From positions 2,537-66,536 of the forward strand of contig CAJJDP010000052.1 of NCBI GenBank assembly GCA_905182995.1: a stretch of 64,000 nucleotides of DNA. The letters are read 5' to 3'. Shown here piece by piece: positions 1 to 15,874 of this stretch (its first letter is position 1; each line of letters starts with the position of its first letter). Below the pieces are notes generated by a model. The model made no database searches. It saw only the letters and a list, made by a program, of their open reading frames with translations, and was not told the DNA's origin. The translations under genes and the position numbers were made by a program. Origin of the DNA: Paramecium octaurelia. Taxonomy: Eukaryota > Ciliophora > Oligohymenophorea > Peniculida > Parameciidae.

Positions 1-3000
1 TACTAATTGAGTGACTTTTTAAGCATCTCTATTACAGGTAGTAATATTGTGTTGCCGTTCGATTACATTTGAGGGTTGCCTCTTTTCTTGAATTAATTGT
101 GACAATTCGAATCAAACTTCACTTGATTCTCTTTATCTATTAATAAAAAATTGACATTAGCTTCCACATAGCCTAACATTTGATTAAAATTTTGCGAAAG
201 TATTGATCTATAAAAATTATGCAATATCTGTCTAATGTGTAACTATTTCTCATTTAACGAACTGATACGTGGTAATCTTTGCAGTTAATTAATGCTTTAT
301 ATCAACTCACTTATAATTAATTTGTTGAACTTGTTTCATAGGATCTGCCTAGAAAATGGACTTCATATTTGAAGTTCAGTCTCAATGTCCGTTAAGTGGG
401 GTTATATAATCAAAATCAATGTACAGCTTGCAATCTTTTTAGTTTATTCCATGCTAATAAAGTACTTGCAACTGCTAATTTGTACATTTTCGATTTCTGC
501 CCACTCGTAATCAATCTCCTTGAATACAAAGAATTTCTTGATATTAGAAATACCAAGGACTTTTGAAAAGAGAAAAATTTGCTCAATAAGTTGTGTGGCT
601 AAATTGGAAGAGACTGACCACGTAAGTTAAAATTTGAACTGGATATGATTAATCTCACCTTGTTTTCGTGAATTTGAATTATATTAGGCCTAGCTTGCTA
701 ATTGTACAATATAATCATCACATTTGATGAATTATAGTTAAGGAAGCCCATATGTTCGGTTGACTCTACTTGTTTTTGGCAACAATAATAATAAGCGTAT
801 GGCAGTAATTTCTAGCAGTAGATATTGAAACCTTGTTTTGCTCAACATCTTGAAATATTTTTGACAATCAAATTTTGACGATGAAGGTCATTACTATTTT
901 GACAATAATATATATCATACATGTTATTAATTCCAACAATATGCCAAACTTAGGTAATTTGTCTTTTGCAAGTATGCTAAATGTCTACAAAACTCCTACT
1001 TGTTGTATTATGGAGTAGTTACATCAAGGGAAAATGCTCCCTGTAGATAGATACGATTAACATCAGATTACAACTCAAGCATTGAGGTAAACTATGGGAA
1101 CTTTCTCTAAGCTTCTGTAATTCTTGAAATTCTTTAAATTTATGAGTTAAGATCATGAAATTATAATTGAACGCCAGTTACTTTGCAATCTATCCTAGTG
1201 CTTCTATAGAGGGAGATTCATCTTCTCTAGCGGAAATAATTTAAACATTTTCGAACAGCATAACTTACTTGCATTACTTTTTAGCTATTTATTTGATCCA
1301 TCATAGCGGATAATTTGAACGCTTCTTTATCTTATGCTTCATATTTGTTGAACTAAATGCAGCAACAAACTAGAATGCTTGATGCTTTTAATTGTGTTTC
1401 TAATGTTTCATATCGTACTACTCTATATACATCTTTTAAGAGATGAACTTTCATATACTGTTTAAAAAAATTGCATTCATGGCAACGCTACATTCTTGCA
1501 AATTGTGACAACATTAGTAATTTTTTTTGTCAAGAATGGCAATTAGCATGTTGAAAAATTGACAGTTTAACTAAATACTGCTTTGATATTAACATGATTG
1601 CAGATCTTCATTTTACTTCATGTATCAGATTGAACCTTTCCTAATCGATATTGCACCCTAGCAATTAGTCTCATACAAAGAACAAACAACCTTGAAATTA
1701 AACCGCCTAATTTATTTATCAATGTGATATTTCTTTGTTTCTAGTTACAAGGCATTTGAAGCATCCTCAACTCTTTAATTAAATTCAGGTTGTCGATTTC
1801 CTTTACCTTGTGCGGTTAGTGTAATGGAACATTGCGATTATTTTTCATTATTGCACATTTTTTTGATCTAATTTATTTGTTTCAAATTAATTATCAGCAA
1901 TTTAATTAAAAATCTAATATCGAATATTATTTATTTTAAGCTATTGAGATTAATAATTCTGAACAACTTTGATCTAATTCAGGATAGCAAGTAACTTTTC
2001 TATTAGAAGAACCATTTGTAAAATATTATATGCAAGTCGATTTTATTATTTAGAACTCCCCTTTAATATTTTCATTATCATACAACCCTCTAGTTATTAT
2101 TTTTTTATTTTTTGAAATGGAAAATAATTAAATCATTAAATATGAACTCAAGGTCAATCCTGACCCATCACTTGTAAATCTCAATTTACAATTTTATATT
2201 TCCATTAAATAATCAAATGTGCTGATAATATTTATCCTGTTTTTTTAAATTAAAGCAAAAAAAGTGCACAAATTGCAATTTTGTGGCTTTCTTTTCACTT
2301 AGCTGCACCTCTGATATCCTCTAGAAATTCATATCGTTATTTTGTATTCATCCATTAAATCTAAAATAAATTGAATTTTTTGTTAGCCACAAATGCTTGT
2401 TTAATGTTATTATTTAAAATAATAGGTAATACAATGTATATATTCTTGATTTCTTTAGTCCTAATCTAAATTCTTAATTATCATAAATAGAAGAAGAAAT
2501 AATGCCGTAGTGAAATCCACATATCTCTACTTTACTCAAATCACTTAAACTAAAAATCAAAATATATTAGCTATTCTTTGTTATTAAGAAATACCTTTAG
2601 TTCCTTTCAAAATTGAAATTCACGTTATTCAAAATTATTTTTATATTCATTAATAGTGTAATCAAACGTTGAAAAATGTTTAATAAAATAAAATTTATCC
2701 AAACATAATAGCAAAACCCCTTATTTTATCTTGAATCAGAATATGTAAATAATGAATTAATATTAAAGTCAAACACTTAAGAGGCAATAAATATCAATTA
2801 ATTCTATGAATACAACCCAACTTTACAACATTATATCTAGATAAAGCAAGTAATTCATTATTATATGAAATTTTAACTTATAGTCATTCACAAATGTATT
2901 TTTTTTCTTTATGATAGATTTTATATCTTAACCCATTAAATTAATATTATTTTAGAATGTAATAGTTTTGGAATATAAATTCCAAAAATATAGCTCCTCT

Positions 3001-3018
3001 TAATGTTCTATTGTTAAT
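1..3018. other. gene-poor AT-rich stretch
   Basis: I see no convincing gene here. TGA stops recur in every frame on both strands, and no recognisable protein motif, tRNA or telomeric repeat (C4A2/C3A3 type) is visible. Three kilobases without a gene is unusual beside the rest of the window, where gaps are mostly 30-400 bases. It could be a chromosome-end-proximal region, long-decayed coding DNA or retained germline DNA; the sequence alone does not decide. Confidence 0.6.
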
Positions 3019-3372
3019 TCATTTTAAGGAGGGGAAAATAAATGATCCTTTATTAAATTTTTGACCTTACAGCAGGCTATTAAATTTCTAAATTTTTTAT
3101 CTGGAGCATGTGTTTAAGTTTAAGTAGTATTGTTACGATATGCTGTGTAAACAATAGCTCTTCTTTGACGTTAAGCACAACTTATCGAGCCACTTATAGA
3201 GTATTTTTTTAGTGTCAATGTTAATAATATGTTTTGTTGTATCAGTTAAGGCAATCAAATTATCAATTAAACCAAACCTTGTTTTGTAGTGATATGAATC
3301 ATAAAGGCTTTCAAAATCATTAGATAATATATAACTAATCCCATAGGAATTCAAAAATTTGTCAGCTTATTA
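3019..3372 (-). pseudogene. orphan reading frame fragment, no start codon
   Basis: With the ciliate code the minus strand is open for about 117 codons from just after a TGA at 3375-3373 to a TGA at 3021-3019. There is no ATG in frame. The sequence looks protein-like (a stretch with NDFESLYDSYHYKTRFGLID) rather than random. Just upstream, neighbouring frames also read sensibly but are out of phase, which suggests a frameshifted relic or a missed intron. I do not recognise the family. It lies 0.7 kb downstream of the cysteine-rich relic on the same strand and could be its membrane-proximal tail. Confidence 0.35.
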
Positions 3373-4079
3373 TCAACGTCTAAAATCATAAATTATTGAA
3401 TTGATTTTCAGAGATTAAAAATAATGATAATTTGTAACCGTCCTGTGTCATACACAATCGCTTTTTCACCTTCAAGAGAGATTTAAGTTTCAATAAATTT
3501 CTACTTCCCTATAATTTGATCTTTGACACCCTTAAACATAAAATTTCTTGCACAAATACACTCAATCATTAACTTTCATCTAAGCCACAACAGATTTTCA
3601 ATAAATTAAGGGCAAATATGATCATTATAAATAGGATATAGGAAATCAATCCAATACAGTATATGGTGAGAGTGTTTAATTGTCGTAATTTAGATGCATT
3701 AAACAACCATTTTGATGAGAAACAAAAGAGGAGATACACAACCTGTGAATAAATGTATTAGTATTGGATCAAGATTTTACTTTTCAATTATTGGAAAGAA
3801 TAGCTCATTGATTCTGAATAATCAGCTCAAAATTGAGTAATATAGACATTAAGAAATTTAGATCTCCGAATCAATCAAATTGCTTTACCCGTTCCTCATT
3901 CATATTTCCTTTTATTAAATTCCCTAAAAAAGTTTAATTCTAGATTTCATTAATTTTTCTTATGAGTTAATATTAATTATCAATATAAAGCATCAAAAGT
4001 TAGACAATAAGTAGGAAATTAATTGCACTTTAAACAAGATGAATCTCAAGATTTACAATTTAAAGAAACCGAATCTTCA

Positions 4080-4700
4080 TAACATCCATCTTTGCATCAC
4101 AAATATTTCCTAAATAAAATATTTAGTACCTATCCACTGAACATGAGGATGTACAATAGTTCTCTGGATTGATACATTTTTTGCAAGTTTTATTGCAATA
4201 TAAACACTATTTAGCATTGCCACTCTAGTATGTGCCATCTATGAAGTTGCATTAATTGCTAGATAATAATCTCAACTAATTGCAAAAAGTACAATTAGTG
4301 ATTGAATTTTAACTAATTTTACAAGTAACATCACAATATTAGCATTATCCATTGATTTCATAAGTTTCAGTCTTGCAAATGCAAGTTTTAGATACATTAT
4401 TTAGAATCCTCATTAGCAATCAATCACATAGAGTACAAAAATTAGGATAGATTGAGTAATTTAAACAATTCTGATCACATTTACTACATTTACTTGACTA
4501 ATTTCAAATAACTCATAATATGATTGCAACTATTTCCTTCTAAATGTCTTGTCGATTCAGAAGATGCACAGTAAGTGGCAGTATTTTAACAAGTCAAACA
4601 TGAAATAAAGCATCATTATGATCAGCAGAGACTGCATTATCAAAATATCCAGGCGAACATTGCCATATTCCTTAATTAAAGACATGAAGATTCAAAATCA
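4080..4700 (-). pseudogene. relic of a cysteine-rich repeat (furin-like) protein
   Basis: The minus strand encodes recurring cysteine pairs of the type found in large ciliate cysteine-rich membrane proteins, for example CSKCDQNCLNY, KTCICKTETYEI, CQYCDVTCK and QCLYCNKTCKKC, in order. The frame is interrupted by TGA codons (one directly after a CTLCD motif) and shifts phase, so no continuous protein can be read. No start codon or signal peptide is attached. A similar relic lies on the opposite strand at 5860-7769, so this may be an old duplicate. Intact family members carry tens of such repeats followed by transmembrane helices. Confidence 0.55.
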
Positions 4701-4984
4701 ATGATTAATTATCATTCATATTCAAACAAATAAAAATATTAACATTTTTTACATAATATATATATTTTATAACATAAATATAAAAAAATATTTAATTTCA
4801 TGAGCATCATAATTTCTTTCACAAGGATCAAAAACAAATCTTTTATTAATAGAATGGAGACTATCAATTCAGGTAAGAATAAAACTTATATTCTCAAAAA
4901 ATTTAGGGATTATCAATTTAATAAAACATTATTACTAAATAGATCACAAAGAAAAAATTAAACCATTTCATTGGATAAGATAAT

Positions 4985-5480
4985 TATAGAATTTCAAATT
5001 TTTAGTCCGCATTAGAAGATACATGCTGGTGGAAATTTTGTAAGATGTAATTTTAATGGATCAGAATTTGATAATTCTGATATAAATGGAATGAACTTGA
5101 ATTAAGCTTAATTGTTAAATTGTAAATGGAAAATCGTCAAATTTCATGAGTTAAATAAATTAGATAGTGCTATTTCTTAAGCATCTTGTAGTGATGATAA
5201 ATCGATTATAATTGTGAGATGTTTAAACTGGAAAAATCAATTCCAAAATCAGAATTTAGGAAGAACAAGTATGCACTTCACCTATAATAATAAATTCATC
5301 AACAGTTTGTTCAGTCAATTTTTCTCTAAAATAATGTTACATTGGTATTTATAATATAAAGCCAAATCAAATAGTCATTCAAATTGTGTTAATTCAATTT
5401 GTTACTCTTTTTACCGTATTACATTTACTTTAAATAGCTATCTCGCTACCTTTATATGAAGTATTTAACATCTTAGAATT
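4985..5480 (+). pseudogene. relic of a pentapeptide-repeat / WD40 protein
   Basis: A short plus-strand stretch reads as pentapeptide-like repeats (FNGSEFDNSDINGMNLNQAQ) followed by fragments with the texture of WD40 blades (SCSDDKSIII, then SNSHSNCVNSICYS further on). Ciliates carry a family with pentapeptide repeats ahead of a WD40 propeller, and the order here matches that. The blades lack their GH and WD pairs and the phase changes between fragments, so this appears decayed. No start or end is definable. An alternative is chance similarity, but the AxLxx-type rhythm runs for eight units. Confidence 0.45.
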
Positions 5481-5859
5481 TACTTTAATTTTTTAAGATT
5501 ATTGTTTTAAATAATTTTTGTTTTCAATTTTTAAATTTTTTCTTGAGTTACCAACCCCAACCCCTGATTGAGAAGATATGGAGAGATATCAAAAGTTATC
5601 TTAGTTTACAAGCAATCAAACAAAGGAATTTGAGGATAAATTTTACCTAGTTAGCAAGCAATCAGAAGAAGGTATTTGGGGATAGAAGGTCTTCAGGAAT
5701 ACGCCGCCGGGATTTTTTGCCTTCTCGTAGCTCATAGCTCCCAGAGACCACTTTGTCCCACGCACTTCAAGGTAGGTTATATAGGTTATCTCTAAAGGTA
5801 GTTTTTAATCCAGTGGCCTTCGCGTATATATATATCTATAAAAAATAAAATTACTTGCT

Positions 5860-7769
5860 CAACATGTAAAATACTCTCAAATAGATGTGAATCTTGTTAA
5901 GTAAACTCCTATAGAACTTACAATTCTGTATTATTTTCTTGCAATTGTGAAGCTCATTTTTATGATTCAGGGCTTCCGATTTGTCAATAATGCCATTATT
6001 CTTGTTTGCTATGTAATGCTTATGGGGTATATTAATGTATTAGCTGCTAACCTTAAGCATCATCTTTTAGAATATTAAATGGAAAGGTCTGCGAATGTCT
6101 TCTTGGAGATTACGATAATGGATTTTCTTCAAATTGCTAATAATGCAATTATACATGTTTAAGCTGAAATAATTCTTCAACATATTGCACATCTTGCGAG
6201 TACACAAGACATTTAGATCAAAATCAATGTCCTTGCAATACTGGCTATTTTTATAAAGGGTTAAGTAATTGTAGTAAATCCGATTCAAAGTGTTATGATT
6301 GCAATTTCAATTCAAAATTATGCATAAAATGTGATACTAATAGCTTAAGATTATAGAAATCTAATACTAATACTTGCCATTGTTAATAAGGTACAATTGA
6401 AATAAATGGATAATGTACGAAATGTAAAGTGATTGTTTGGAATGGTTAAACACTATTACAAATTGTACATCTTAAGGTTTATCAAAAATCCTTATTAATT
6501 CGTAATGTATATTTATGGATGGAACATATTTTTTGAATGTAGATTATAAATGTTATTCATGTAATTCTACTTATGAAACTTGTGTTGTGTAGACTCATTT
6601 TGTTTGACTTGTTTTTCAGATTAAAATATAATTAAAGATATTACAAATCATACTTGCAATTGCAAAGTTGAATATTATGAAGATCCTGTTAAGACCTCCT
6701 GTCTTCAATGCGATAAAACATGCTTAACTTGTTTTTGGCATTTTTTCATATTGTACTTAATGTGATTAAAACTTAAATTTAACACTCAATTATTGATGTA
6801 TTTGTAAATCAGGGCATTTCTTTAATATCCTTTCTTAATAATTTGGAAGTATTGTTTAAATTAATTTTTAGTTTGCAATTTTACTTGCACAGAATGCTTA
6901 ACTTAAATTAAATGTTTAATTTGTGAATTAATCACTAGATATCTTGATAATGACACATCAAAATGTATATGCAAGGATGGTTTTATGAAACTAATCAAAA
7001 ATAATGTTAAAGTATTAACAATTGTTAACAATAGAATGTCATAGTAGTTGTCAAAGAAAAAAGAAAATATTATGGATCAAGGTTCAAGTAATTAGTTAGA
7101 TACTCTAGAGCTGGTATAGAATCAATTTCAAATAAATTTATATCCAGGTCACGTCTTTGTGTTTAAAAAAATCTTGTTTAGTAAATTGTTAAATTATAAA
7201 AATAGCAGATTCATTCCATTTTGTAATTTTTTTAAAACGTCTAAATTCCTGTGAAGAAAAGCTTTAGATTTTTACAGCTTAGTAATTAAATAAGTATTTT
7301 AATATTAACATCCACTTGGGAAGTCTTAGTGATTGATATCGTCAGTATCAATTCATGCATAAATCTCCTTATATCTCTAGTATTCAAAGCAATTTCCAAA
7401 ATAAATTAAGCAATTTATATGTTACAAGGCAAAATTTCTATGGGGTGGTTTGGTTGTACTATATCTTTGCCTGCTTTTATTTCCTTTTTCCTAATGATTT
7501 TGGCATTAAATTAAATGTCTATTATTTTCACATAATAGTTAAATAACTAAAACCGAAATGGATATACCAATATCTTAAACATTTTGAGCACTTTATTATT
7601 GGTGTTTCTTATTTATGAGCCAATTGCTATTTATATAAGAATTGTTATATACAGACCCTTTCTTGACAGTATTAAACGCAATGAAAATAAATCAGTCAGC
7701 CATTTAGCTTATTTCTTTATAAATCATAGTGAAATAGATAAAATTTACGATTAGTTAAATATTCGATGA
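5860..7769 (+). pseudogene. relic of a cysteine-rich transmembrane protein
   Basis: The plus strand shows many paired cysteines (SCNCEAHFYD, CQQCHYSCLLC, CICKDG, FTCTECLT-type motifs) between about 5870 and 6990. An open frame of roughly 250 codons follows, ending at TGA 7767-7769, and contains hydrophobic segments near GWFGCTISLPAFISFFLMI and LLLVFLIYEPIAIYI, as expected for the membrane part of such proteins. The cysteine-rich part changes frame repeatedly, and at about 6980 the CICKDG frame jumps into the GWFYETNQK frame, so I call it a pseudogene. No signal peptide or start is found. A heavily intron-split live gene is possible but less likely. Confidence 0.5.
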
Positions 7770-9989
7770 ATCTGACTTAATATTACATATTGAAAAAATA
7801 TAATTATTAATTGATATTTTTTTCTTGAGTAAATACTTAGTGATTTGCCTCCTTTTATTAATCTAAACTTTCAATTAACATTTTATTGATGTTATTTCGT
7901 TTATTGGTTGATAATTTAATATATATAATATAATTATAAAATAAAATGTCTTCTTTAGAAAATTAATAATGTATTTATATCAAAGATAAAAGTTTTCTTT
8001 ACATAAAGGTAAATTTTATATTGATAATAAGTATTTTATTTTCGCAGTTAAATTTCAATTTTTTACATCCTAAATTGAAATTTTGCCTTTTTAAACCATT
8101 TAATTAATGCACTATCTCATGGTTTAAAATTGTAATTTCAACTTCACTTAATTAATATCTACACTGGAGGATGAAACCAAACATTGGAGTTTTTGAAATA
8201 AATTTATTAATCTTTAGAACTAAACCTATAAATGCTCTAATAAAATCATCAAAGGATAAATTTAAAATAATCTCCAGACTCTTAGTACAAACAGTATTTA
8301 TGCAATCATCATATTATTCGAAAACAAATCAAATATTTCCATTACTCATCTTCAGCAATGATTAGATGAGAATTAAAATTTTTTCTGTTTAAAATAGGAT
8401 TCATTACTGCAACTTCCTAGCTTATTTAATGAAATCTTGAGCTGTTAATAGGAGGATTATCTAAATTTAAATTTAGCCCATAGATTGTAATTTGGAAGTT
8501 ACAAAAATTTTTATTGTCCATCAATAACCATTCGAACAAATCCTTTGTTCAGATCAAAGTAAAATCAACTTTTAAATAGTAAGCAACTAAATCTTTAGCC
8601 AAGCGCTACCTGATATCAGTTTGTCTTTTACCTTTTGTATCCTACAACTAAACATAGACTAACTTCAAGAGAGAAATGAAGTAAACAATGCGAAAAAAGT
8701 TTTCAAGTTCTAATTGGTGACTGAATTGTACCTTTAGGTCATCCAGTGCAACTTGAGTTAGGGTATATGCATGAGATGCAGTAGTTTAAATTTTTTTTGC
8801 AATCAGTTTGCAATACACTAAGAATACTACCAAATGTCCACTAGAATGAGTTAAAGTGAAAAGAAAAATAAAACGTGATTCAATAAATTTCCATCAATAG
8901 GCCATATTAATTTAACAGATTTAATTTATTTTTGTTGATTAGACTTCTAAAGTTTATAAGTATTTTCTTTACAAAAGTATTCTTCCTTTTAACTTGAAAT
9001 CATAATTTTATGATTGAACATGAATAGATAAATTTAATCTGAATGGTTTTTTTCATATTTTAAATTTCAGTTTATCAATCTTGATCTATATTCAATCTTA
9101 ATTTTGCTTAAGTTCCCCTACTGCTTCGGCAGATCATCATATATCTTTTTCTTCGGTTTTATATTGCATTTAGAATTTTTTAGTGGTTTCAAATTACTCT
9201 CATTCCATAAAATTATATTCAAACTCTAGAAATAACAAAATTTATTATTCTAATAAAGTTTCGATAATCATTTCTAATAATTTTCCTTCTGATTTTATCA
9301 AGATTCTTATTTCTCTCTAAAGAAATGTAAATTTAACATATCTCTAAATAACATTATCCATATTCATAAATTTAGTTAAATGGCTAAGTTTAAATAATTA
9401 CTAATTATTTGTAATTAATTAATTAACATCAATTTATGAACAAAACTTTTATTTTAAGTGAAGCCTGCATGTTAATCTTTTAATTATTGATACACTTATT
9501 CCACTTATTTCGGTTGTAAGATCTCCTGAATCTGTTTTAACATATTATTGAGTTAGAAATTAGTTTTTAATACAGAAAAGTTCTTAATTCCTTTTCATTT
9601 CTTCATTCCACATTCCTGAAGTAATGTCTTTGCATAATTGATAAATATCATTTTAAGCTCTTAATCATTAAAGTTATAAATATAAAAACTATTAGAAAAA
9701 TTACAAAATATTTTAAGTATTTATAGAAGTTAATAGTATTAGATGTTGGATTATAAATACTGTTATCACTGATATTTTCCCTATTTTGAAAACTTATTCA
9801 TTTTATTACAAACATATTTGGTAATTCCTAAATTTATTGTGTTAATTTTCAGAAGATATATGAACAGCAAGAGCATTGGATTGAGGATAAAAAAATTGAA
9901 GATTTCAGTTTACTATAGTATTTTTTACATAACATGATGAATGAATTCATTTAATTACATAGAAATAAATTCATTTATTGATATTAATA
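7770..9989. other. AT-rich stretch without recognisable genes
   Basis: Only short open frames occur, such as a 64-codon one at 8171-8365, and none shows a known motif or a plausible chain of small introns. TGA is frequent in all frames. I see no RNA gene, inverted repeat or direct repeat of note. Confidence 0.55.
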
Positions 9990-10895
9990 ATGTAATAAAA
10001 GAGGTCTGATTCTATACGAAAAAATAATTTATAAGTGCACTATTAACAACCACTTTAATTGTAGTACTCATCATAGCCTAAACAAGTACCTAAATAATTT
10101 TAAATTGATAAAATTGGGAAGGATGCTGCACCTACAATCATTCCTGCATTAATCGATATGATCAATTAGGAAACTGATGTGTATTATTTATTTGACTCTT
10201 TTCACTCTATATTGAATTCATTGAAATAAGCAGAGGAAGATACCAAGATTACATAAAAGAACAAGTAACATACATTAGATTGGTGGAAAGTTACAGGATC
10301 TAGTTAAAGTTGGACAGGTGTAAGAAATATTCAACAACTTTCAGAATCACATATGAAACAATCATCTCGTTTTCTTGATAGTTATAACAGCAGAGGCTCT
10401 GCAATTATCGAAAATCTGAAACGTTAAATAGGAGAGTTGACAGAAGAACAAAAGTTTAAGCAAAACTCTCGTATGATAGGCTTGGTTACAATCAAATTAT
10501 TTGATGAATAAGAACTCTATGTTGAAATGTCTAAGTAAGGGAGAACTTTGATTACTGTTTATCAAGTTTAAAATAAGTTTCATAAATGTCACATGGGTTT
10601 TTGCATATACAGTCTTTTTGGAGACTTACAAGAAAAAGAGAGCATTATTAATAAAATGTACGTAGCTAAGTGGCACAGAAAAAATGGCAACTTTTTAAAT
10701 ATTGTTACAGAATTTATTTAATATATTATAAAAAATGAAGGAGTGAGCAAAATTAAAACCAAAATAAACTCAACTTAAGGGCAGCTTATTAGGCACCTTC
10801 AACAATTAAGCTTTAAATTAGCTTCTACTGTGCCATTAATAAATTAAATTAAAGTACTTACATTTGTTCTAATCTCAAAGGAATTTAAAATTTGA
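9990..10895 (+). CDS. uncharacterised 301-residue protein, intronless
   Basis: ATG at 9990 opens a 302-codon frame ending in TGA at 10893-10895, with no intron required. I do not recognise the family. The N-terminus is glutamine-rich and basic and looks disordered. The middle is acidic-amphipathic and probably helical (LNSLKQAEEDTKI), followed by a mixed region rich in aromatic residues (LDWWKVTGSSQSWTGV) and a C-terminal part with hydrophobic stretches but no clear membrane helix. It ends 106 bases before TRAPPC1 on the same strand. The reading frame is clean, in contrast with the decayed region to its left, which suggests a live gene. Confidence 0.6.
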
Positions 10896-11001
10896 ATTTT
10901 GATTTTCTAAATTTTTGTTATTGTATTTATTTTTATTGAATTGCCCTTTTTATTAAGAAATTATTAGCAAACATTATTTTATTTTCAATTAAAAAAACAA
11001 A

Positions 11002-11469
11002 ATGCTTAATACAAAATATTTAGATTAAGACAACTTGTTTGAATTGATTATATTCTAAGGATATAAGAATCTTGTGTTCTATTGGAATTTTGCCAAAGGA
11101 ATGGTTAATACAAAATCAGAGATTCAAGATCTTTTGAAGCAAAATAGAATACAAAATATATATGGTGTAAGTGAAGGTTTGAAAGGATTTAGCTAAGCTT
11201 TTTCAAGTGAACCAATTACTAATTTCAGATACTTTTTAACAAATTATTTTAAGTTCACCATTTATGAAATGTGTTCAGGTGTGAAAATTATCTTACTCTC
11301 AAATATTTCTGATTAAACTGATTATTCAGAAACTCTTAAGGAGGTGTACACTAACTATTTAGAAATTATCAAAAGAAATCCATTTTATGTTCATGGAGAG
11401 CCCTTAGATAATCCTCTATTTATAGAAAAAATTACAGATATTTTTGAACCATTCCAAAAGAAAAAATGA
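11002..11469 (+). CDS. TRAPPC1: TRAPP complex subunit 1 (Bet5/TRAPPC1)
   Basis: The 155-residue product fits the longin-fold TRAPPC1/Bet5 family in length (about 145 residues) and order of conserved blocks. These are an N-terminal strand with aromatic residues, the YGVSEGLKGF block matching the usual YGMLFSIRSF, the KFTIYEMCSGVKIILLSN block matching the YKLHYYETPTGIK region, and a C-terminal VYTNYLEIIKRNPF matching IYSALYVELVVKNPL. TRAPP is the Rab1/Ypt1 exchange factor acting in ER-Golgi and Golgi traffic. The gene is intronless. Its stop lies 53 bases from the stop of the convergent ATPase gene. TRAPPC4 has the same fold, but the spacing fits TRAPPC1 better. Confidence 0.8.
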
Positions 11470-11522
11470 ATTGATTTTATACAAAAATTAATAAATACAA
11501 TATATATCGATTATTCAATAAA

Positions 11523-15156
<3,634 letters not shown>

Positions 15157-15874
15157 AAGCTATTATGATCTCTGATGAGCTTCGATTGAAATTATTTGAC
15201 ATCTTTAGATTTGAAGTATATGACTTTGTAATCTTTTAATAAATTAAAGTACTATTTTTAGAACTTTGAAATTCTCATTTCAAGGGAGAAACATTAATGA
15301 AAAAATTATTTAAAAGAATTTCTGTTGAATTATAAATTTTTATGAACTTCTTTTATCTAATTTTTATCTTTTTCAGATGAGAATTTGAGTTATACCAAAT
15401 AACAAAGATTCAAGAACTTTCTCAAAAGAATCTGAGCATAGAAATGATAAAGATGTAGCCAAAACCATAGATTTGATTTTACTAAGATAGTAGTATATCA
15501 AAGAATTTTTTGGAGCCACCAATTTTTTACTTAATTTTATAAATATTTTCAGTTGAATTTACCTAAAAAATAGGTATTAAACTATTTTTGTATATTTGGC
15601 GAGTAAATTATCATTTTAATACTTCCTTTAATGATACTTAAGTATTAAGCTAATCCAATGTAGCTGGTTATGATGAACCATATTTCTACTTTATTAAATC
15701 AGTCTACAATTCTCTATATTTTTTAAAAAGCAAGCAATAAACCATGAAATGCAACAATAAATTATATCATTAAAATTAACCATATTAAAATTAACCAAAT
15801 TTTTCAATATTTCAGCGTGGTTTAATAATTATTAACTGTTATATATTTATTTAATTTTAACGACATCAAGAAAA
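15157..15874. promoter_or_regulatory. divergent intergenic region
   Basis: This 718-base AT-rich gap separates the minus-strand ATPase and the plus-strand coiled-coil gene, both of which start from it. It presumably holds both promoters. I see no conserved element I can name, and no gene. Confidence 0.4.

Noticed and set aside
8171..8365. 64-residue plus-strand frame beginning MKPNIGVF
   Set aside because: No motif, no intron chain extending it, and it lies in a blank AT-rich region; probably chance.
1..9990. Germline (micronuclear) sequence with internal eliminated sequences
   Set aside because: Genes elsewhere in the window, including a 5-kb intronless one, are uninterrupted, so the window as a whole is macronuclear. 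Retained germline DNA in this part cannot be excluded.
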